NCBI RefSeq assembly: GCF_902500215.1
Contig: NZ_CABVOU010000037.1
Location: 1 to 64,000 of the forward strand
Origin: Halomonas lysinitropha
GTDB taxonomy: Bacteria; Pseudomonadota; Gammaproteobacteria; Pseudomonadales; Halomonadaceae
DNA: 64,000 nucleotides
Direction of reading: 5' to 3'
Part shown: piece by piece, positions 63,860 to 64,000 of the stretch
How positions within the stretch are numbered: position 1 is the stretch's first letter
Layout: the number at the start of each line of letters is the position of its first letter
The notes under the pieces: generated by a model
Told to the model about the DNA's origin: nothing
Seen by the model: the letters and a program-made list of their open reading frames with translations, nothing else
Database searches by the model: none
Translations under genes and position numbers: made by a program

Positions 63860-64000
63860 ATGATCAACAATCTGTTACGCAAGGTAGTCGGCTCCAAGAA
63901 CGACCGCGAAGTGAAGCGCATGAGCCGCCATGTGGCGGATGTCACCGGCCTGGAAGCCGAGCTTGAGAGCCTCGAGGAGGCCGCTCTCAAGGCTCGCACC
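63860..64000 (+). CDS. secA: Preprotein translocase ATPase SecA (5' end only)
   Basis: The first 47 codons, cut by the window end: MINNLLRKVVGSKNDREVK and then KRMSRHVADVTGLEAELESLEEA. This is the typical SecA N terminus, an amphipathic membrane-binding helix followed by the helix leading to nucleotide-binding domain 1. SecA drives protein export through SecYEG. Its ribosome site (CTGGAC, 63849-63854) is poor, which would suit translational control. Confidence 0.96.
   Translation, partial: MINNLLRKVVGSKNDREVKRMSRHVADVTGLEAELESLEEAALKART

Overview
The window is chromosomal core DNA of a GC-rich gammaproteobacterium. Gene order follows the Pseudomonas/Escherichia pattern closely. It runs gatCAB / mreBCD-maf-rng-yhdP-tldD / yjgA / pmbA / ptsO-rapZ-ptsN-hpf-rpoN-lptBAC-kdsCD-yrbG / mlaFEDCB-ibaG-murA-hisGD / algW / nif3-like / zapG / zapE / rplM-rpsI / petABC / sspAB / dolP-diaA-yraN-lpoA / rsmI-rnpB / the dcw cluster / lpxC / DUF721 / secA. 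The mixture (short-form HisG, an AlgW-type protease, a bc1 complex, and both Pseudomonas-like and E. coli-like blocks) best fits Halomonas or a close relative. That assignment is inference from gene order and composition. No prophage, insertion sequence, CRISPR array, tRNA or obvious horizontally acquired island was seen.

Layout. 1-3.9 kb (minus): HTH-cupin regulator and the tRNA amidotransferase GatCAB. 4-16 kb (plus, except yjgA): the elongasome mreBCD, nucleotide pyrophosphatase maf, RNase G, the giant AsmA-like YhdP and the TldD/TldE protease pair. 16-24.2 kb (minus): nitrogen-PTS proteins, RapZ, hibernation factor, sigma-54, LPS transport (LptBAC), Kdo synthesis (KdsC, KdsD) and a CaCA exchanger. 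24.3-31.2 kb (plus): the Mla phospholipid system, IbaG, MurA and two histidine genes. 31-35 kb: AlgW protease, a Nif3-like protein and division-associated ZapG and ZapE. 35.4-40.4 kb (plus): L13/S9, the cytochrome bc1 complex, SspA/SspB. 40.4-43.8 kb (minus): DolP, DiaA, YraN, LpoA. 43.8-62.7 kb (plus): RsmI, RNase P RNA, then rsmH-ftsL-ftsI-murE-murF-mraY-murD-ftsW-murG-murC-ddl-ftsQ-ftsA-ftsZ and lpxC. 62.8-64 kb: a DUF721 protein (minus), a small secreted-type ORF and the first 47 codons of secA (plus).

Together the genes build and maintain the cell envelope: shape (MreBCD), septum (Fts, ZapE, ZapG), peptidoglycan precursors (Mur, Ddl, MraY, LpoA), LPS (Kdo, Lpt, LpxC), phospholipid asymmetry (Mla, YhdP, DolP), envelope stress sensing (AlgW) and secretion (SecA).

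Most interesting observations. (1) The 118-residue ORF directly upstream of secA has a signal-like N terminus and ends in R-R-G-P-P-R-L. This aligns with the R-A-G-P-Q-R-L-T tail of E. coli SecM and also resembles RAPP-type arrest peptides. The secA start region can base-pair with sequence just after this ORF, so it is a candidate divergent secretion monitor. (2) mreC appears to start at an ATC codon. (3) A near-consensus sigma-54 promoter lies upstream of rpoN itself. (4) A perfect 8-4-8 palindrome abuts a TATAAT box in the ftsQ-ftsA gap. (5) Heptamer-repeat modules begin at stop codons in two convergent intergenic regions. (6) mraZ is missing, so rnpB abuts rsmH.
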